A stretch of 7,618 nt of DNA from JBBSUX01 sp038234045 (lineage in GTDB: Bacteria; Pseudomonadota; Gammaproteobacteria; Burkholderiales; Burkholderiaceae_C), in contig JBBSUX010000171.1 in the NCBI GenBank assembly GCA_038234045.1, positions 1 through 7,618 of the forward strand, written 5' to 3'. The stretch's first letter is position 1, and each line of letters starts with the position of its first letter. The notes under the pieces were generated by a model, which was not told the DNA's origin, ran no database searches, and was given only the letters and a program-made list of their open reading frames with translations. The position numbers were made by a program, and so were the translations under genes. This document shows, in pieces, positions 5,689 through 7,618 of this stretch.

Positions 5689-7587
5689 TCAATGCGACCC
5701 TAAAACGGTTTGCATGGAACGGAACAAGACGTCCGAGCCGAATTGCAAGTTGGCCGGATCGAAGACGAATGGATTGCCACCTTGCGAATTTTGATCCCCC
5801 GTACCGGCTCCCCTCAAGAAAAAAGAAAGAAATTTCAGACCATGGGCGCGATGCCGCTCCAACAAGGCTCCCAGTTGCCCCGATGTCATGGCTTTCAAGG
5901 GATGAAATTCGGTTATCCCATAGCGATGCCTGCCGCTTTGGACGTACCAATCGAGGAAAGAGATTCCGTAAGCCGCCTCGCCATACAGACTGACGCCCAA
6001 GCCCATCGTCGCAGGCACGGCCAGATCGGAGCCAATACCAAATTTGGTCATGTCCCAACCCGGATTGACGAAGGGTACGATCTGATGGGAATAAATTTTG
6101 TCAGCCGGAATGCATGCGCCCGCGGCAATCGCCTGGAAATGCGTCAGGTAATCACGAACCTGCTGCTCGCGAAACAAATTCCAGTAGGGGACAAGCGGGT
6201 TGTAGAAGTAAGAGGCGCCGTCGACTGGCTGATCCACATGCGCCAGGACGCCTGCAGCGCTTTCCTGGAAAGCCGGCAACTTTGCCGATGGCTGCAGCGT
6301 TGGAGTGCTCTGATGCCGGTCGACCACCGAAACCTGTCGCGACGCAAGCCGCACGAGAGATCCATCCGAGCGCTCTGCCATCACATCGATCCGGTGAACG
6401 CCGGGCGGCCAGTCTGCAAAGCGCAAATCCAGGTGCCAGCCCACGTCCGCGGTACCAAACTCCGGATGTGCTGCAAGAACATCCTGTCGCCCCAAGTGGG
6501 CCTGGACGCGACCGACCTGAACTCCGTCCCGGTAGATGCGTACCCAAGCCGGCGCGCCCAACTTGCGTCTCCCGGCGTCTTCAGAAGCGTAGAGCCAGCC
6601 TTCGACCGGAAGCACGCCGTCCGCAAAGCTGTCGATGTGCTCTTCGAAGCGCGTAAGCTTTTGGGTACGGATGTCTTTGGACGGAGGCTCAACCTCTGCA
6701 AAGGATCGGTAGTCCGAACCCAGTTTTTGATTCAACTGCGCAATCGAACCGAATTGGCGTTCCAGATACTCCTTGAATTTCCTCTGGCTCGCCGGGCTGT
6801 AATCGGAAATGACGTAAGGCGATCCATACCCCATGCCGGATTCAAAATGGGGGAACAGGTGGTGGGTCTCGCCCAGCACCGTCACACCGAAAACGTGCTG
6901 CTGCGCGCGCTGCGGCAGTTCACATACGGCATCAATGACTGCGCGCATCGCCAGCTCGCGGGAGTGGGTGATGCCGTTGTCGAAACGAGCGAAAGACCAC
7001 GGATACAAGGGCGCACCGTAATAGGCATCAACCGGCAGAGGGCCGTCAGGTGACTGCAAAAAATTCGCCTGGTCTCTTGCGAGGACAGCTTCGGCGCGCG
7101 CGCCGGTGCTGAAATGATCGGAGAAAAGGTACAGCACGACCGGGCGATCAACCGATTGAACAGTTCGTGCGATCCGTCGAGCGGCCGCCATGTCTACGGT
7201 CCAGGACCCGTCGGGAGCCGGTTCCAGCAATCTCAGGAGCGGCACGAACAAGGTGTAGCCGAGTGGAAACTCCGGGTTGCTCGTGCCGGCAGGCTCGAGT
7301 TTTTCAAGCGAATCCTCCACAAGCTGCGCTGCCGATCCATTCGGGCCTTCGCATCCCGCCCTGTAGCGAGGATCAACCCGCGGTGCATCCGGCTGATCGA
7401 CAAAAAGGCAGTTATCGAGACCGCCAATCATCGGGGCAATAAGAACAGGTCTTGTGGCCGACGCCCGAAACGCGCACAAAGATGTAGCCACTAAGGCAAT
7501 GATCGCCAACGCTGCGCAGGCATAAAAGAGTCGCCTGCTCTTGGGTCGCGTCGCTGAATGGGCTACCACTTGGCTTGAGGGCTTCAC
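5689..7587 (-). CDS. Membrane-anchored clan GH-A / GH42-like glycoside hydrolase with inserted Ig-like domain
   Basis: Predicted periplasmic-facing protein of 632 residues. A basic N-terminus (KSRR, 16-19) and one hydrophobic helix (about 20-40) with no convincing cleavage site suggest a signal anchor. Residues about 45-300 look like the first part of a TIM-barrel hydrolase: GVTVLGETHHLFP (234-246) places Glu240 as possible acid/base, and the run from SPASQRKFKEYLERQFGSIAQLN (264-286) resembles the GH42 segment in which a residue run ending in a large loop follows the acid/base. Residues about 320-423 form a beta-sandwich of the kind attached to carbohydrate-active proteins (VRIYRDGVQVGR 349-360, GRQDVLAAHPEFG 366-378, GWHLDL 383-388, GVHRIDVMAE 396-405). 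The barrel then resumes; YGITEFHP (556-563) offers Glu560 as possible nucleophile, followed by KFLSFFLRG (585-593). The start is taken as GTG 7587, overlapping a possible upstream gene by GTGA; the frame stays open to the window edge, so a longer N-terminus is possible. The GT4 transferase gene follows. Catalysis and substrate are inferred only; it may be a non-catalytic relative. Confidence 0.75.
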   Translation of the reverse strand: MKPSSQVVAHSATRPKSRRLFYACAALAIIALVATSLCAFRASATRPVLIAPMIGGLDNCLFVDQPDAPRVDPRYRAGCEGPNGSAAQLVEDSLEKLEPAGTSNPEFPLGYTLFVPLLRLLEPAPDGSWTVDMAAARRIARTVQSVDRPVVLYLFSDHFSTGARAEAVLARDQANFLQSPDGPLPVDAYYGAPLYPWSFARFDNGITHSRELAMRAVIDAVCELPQRAQQHVFGVTVLGETHHLFPHFESGMGYGSPYVISDYSPASQRKFKEYLERQFGSIAQLNQKLGSDYRSFAEVEPPSKDIRTQKLTRFEEHIDSFADGVLPVEGWLYASEDAGRRKLGAPAWVRIYRDGVQVGRVQAHLGRQDVLAAHPEFGTADVGWHLDLRFADWPPGVHRIDVMAERSDGSLVRLASRQVSVVDRHQSTPTLQPSAKLPAFQESAAGVLAHVDQPVDGASYFYNPLVPYWNLFREQQVRDYLTHFQAIAAGACIPADKIYSHQIVPFVNPGWDMTKFGIGSDLAVPATMGLGVSLYGEAAYGISFLDWYVQSGRHRYGITEFHPLKAMTSGQLGALLERHRAHGLKFLSFFLRGAGTGDQNSQGGNPFVFDPANLQFGSDVLFRSMQTVLGSH

Positions 7588-7618
7588 ACCGCGCCAGATT
7601 TCATGATGAACTTGCGCA
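7584..7618 (-). CDS. Possible C-terminal tail of an upstream gene (partial)
   Basis: In the frame ending with the TGA at 7586-7584, the minus strand reads through ten complete codons (RKFIMKSGAV) from the window edge. The stop overlaps the proposed GTG start of the GH-like gene as GTGA, the classic four-base overlap of translationally coupled genes. Eleven codons are far too few to identify a product, and the same bases are open in the GH-like frame. This is therefore a suggestion based on the overlap alone. If real, the upstream gene belongs to the same transcription unit. Confidence 0.35.
   Translation of the reverse strand, partial: RKFIMKSGAV

Noticed and set aside
5710..7053. 447-codon open frame on the plus strand
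   Set aside because: It lies wholly antisense to the GH-like gene, shows no recognisable domain, and is explained by high-GC codon bias leaving the opposite strand open. The minus-strand frame has a coherent signal anchor and domain order.

Overview
The window reads as chromosomal DNA from a betaproteobacterium, most likely order Burkholderiales and probably family Comamonadaceae. The reasons are the high-GC coding style, the sequence character of ArgB and of the acyl-CoA dehydrogenase, and an argB-slmA pairing. This placement is from memory of the families, not from a search. All six supported genes, plus the possible tail of a seventh, lie on the minus strand, so transcription runs from high to low coordinates. 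No gap exceeds about 160 bases. I see no tRNA, rRNA, CRISPR array, insertion sequence or integrase.

In transcription order from the right edge, the first module (7618 to about 4496) looks like the end of a surface- or exopolysaccharide locus. A possible C-terminal tail of an upstream gene overlaps by four bases (GTGA) the start of a 632-residue membrane-anchored protein. That protein resembles clan GH-A / GH42-type glycoside hydrolases and carries an inserted Ig-like beta-sandwich domain. It is followed by a WecA/MraY-type (GT4) polyprenyl-phosphate sugar-1-phosphate transferase, the class of enzyme that starts lipid-linked polysaccharide synthesis. Parts of the transferase gene are clearly lower in GC than the rest of the window.

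The second module (4411 to 2737) is conserved housekeeping: argB (N-acetylglutamate kinase, arginine biosynthesis) and then slmA (TetR-fold nucleoid occlusion factor that acts on FtsZ).

The third module (2661 to 1) is a lipid or acyl-CoA catabolic unit: a TetR-family repressor gene followed by a nearly complete acyl-CoA dehydrogenase of the about 600-residue DmdC-like class. The dehydrogenase runs off the left edge. Directly upstream of the repressor start is a 32-base inverted repeat with 13 of 16 pairs matching. It overlaps the -10 element of a good sigma70-type promoter, which strongly suggests autorepression. No second copy of the repeat precedes the dehydrogenase, so the two genes may be co-transcribed under this one operator.

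The most interesting item is the anchored GH-A-like protein with its inserted domain beside the transferase, a possible counterpart to the anchored hydrolases found in other exopolysaccharide operons. The repressor operator is the best-supported regulatory site.
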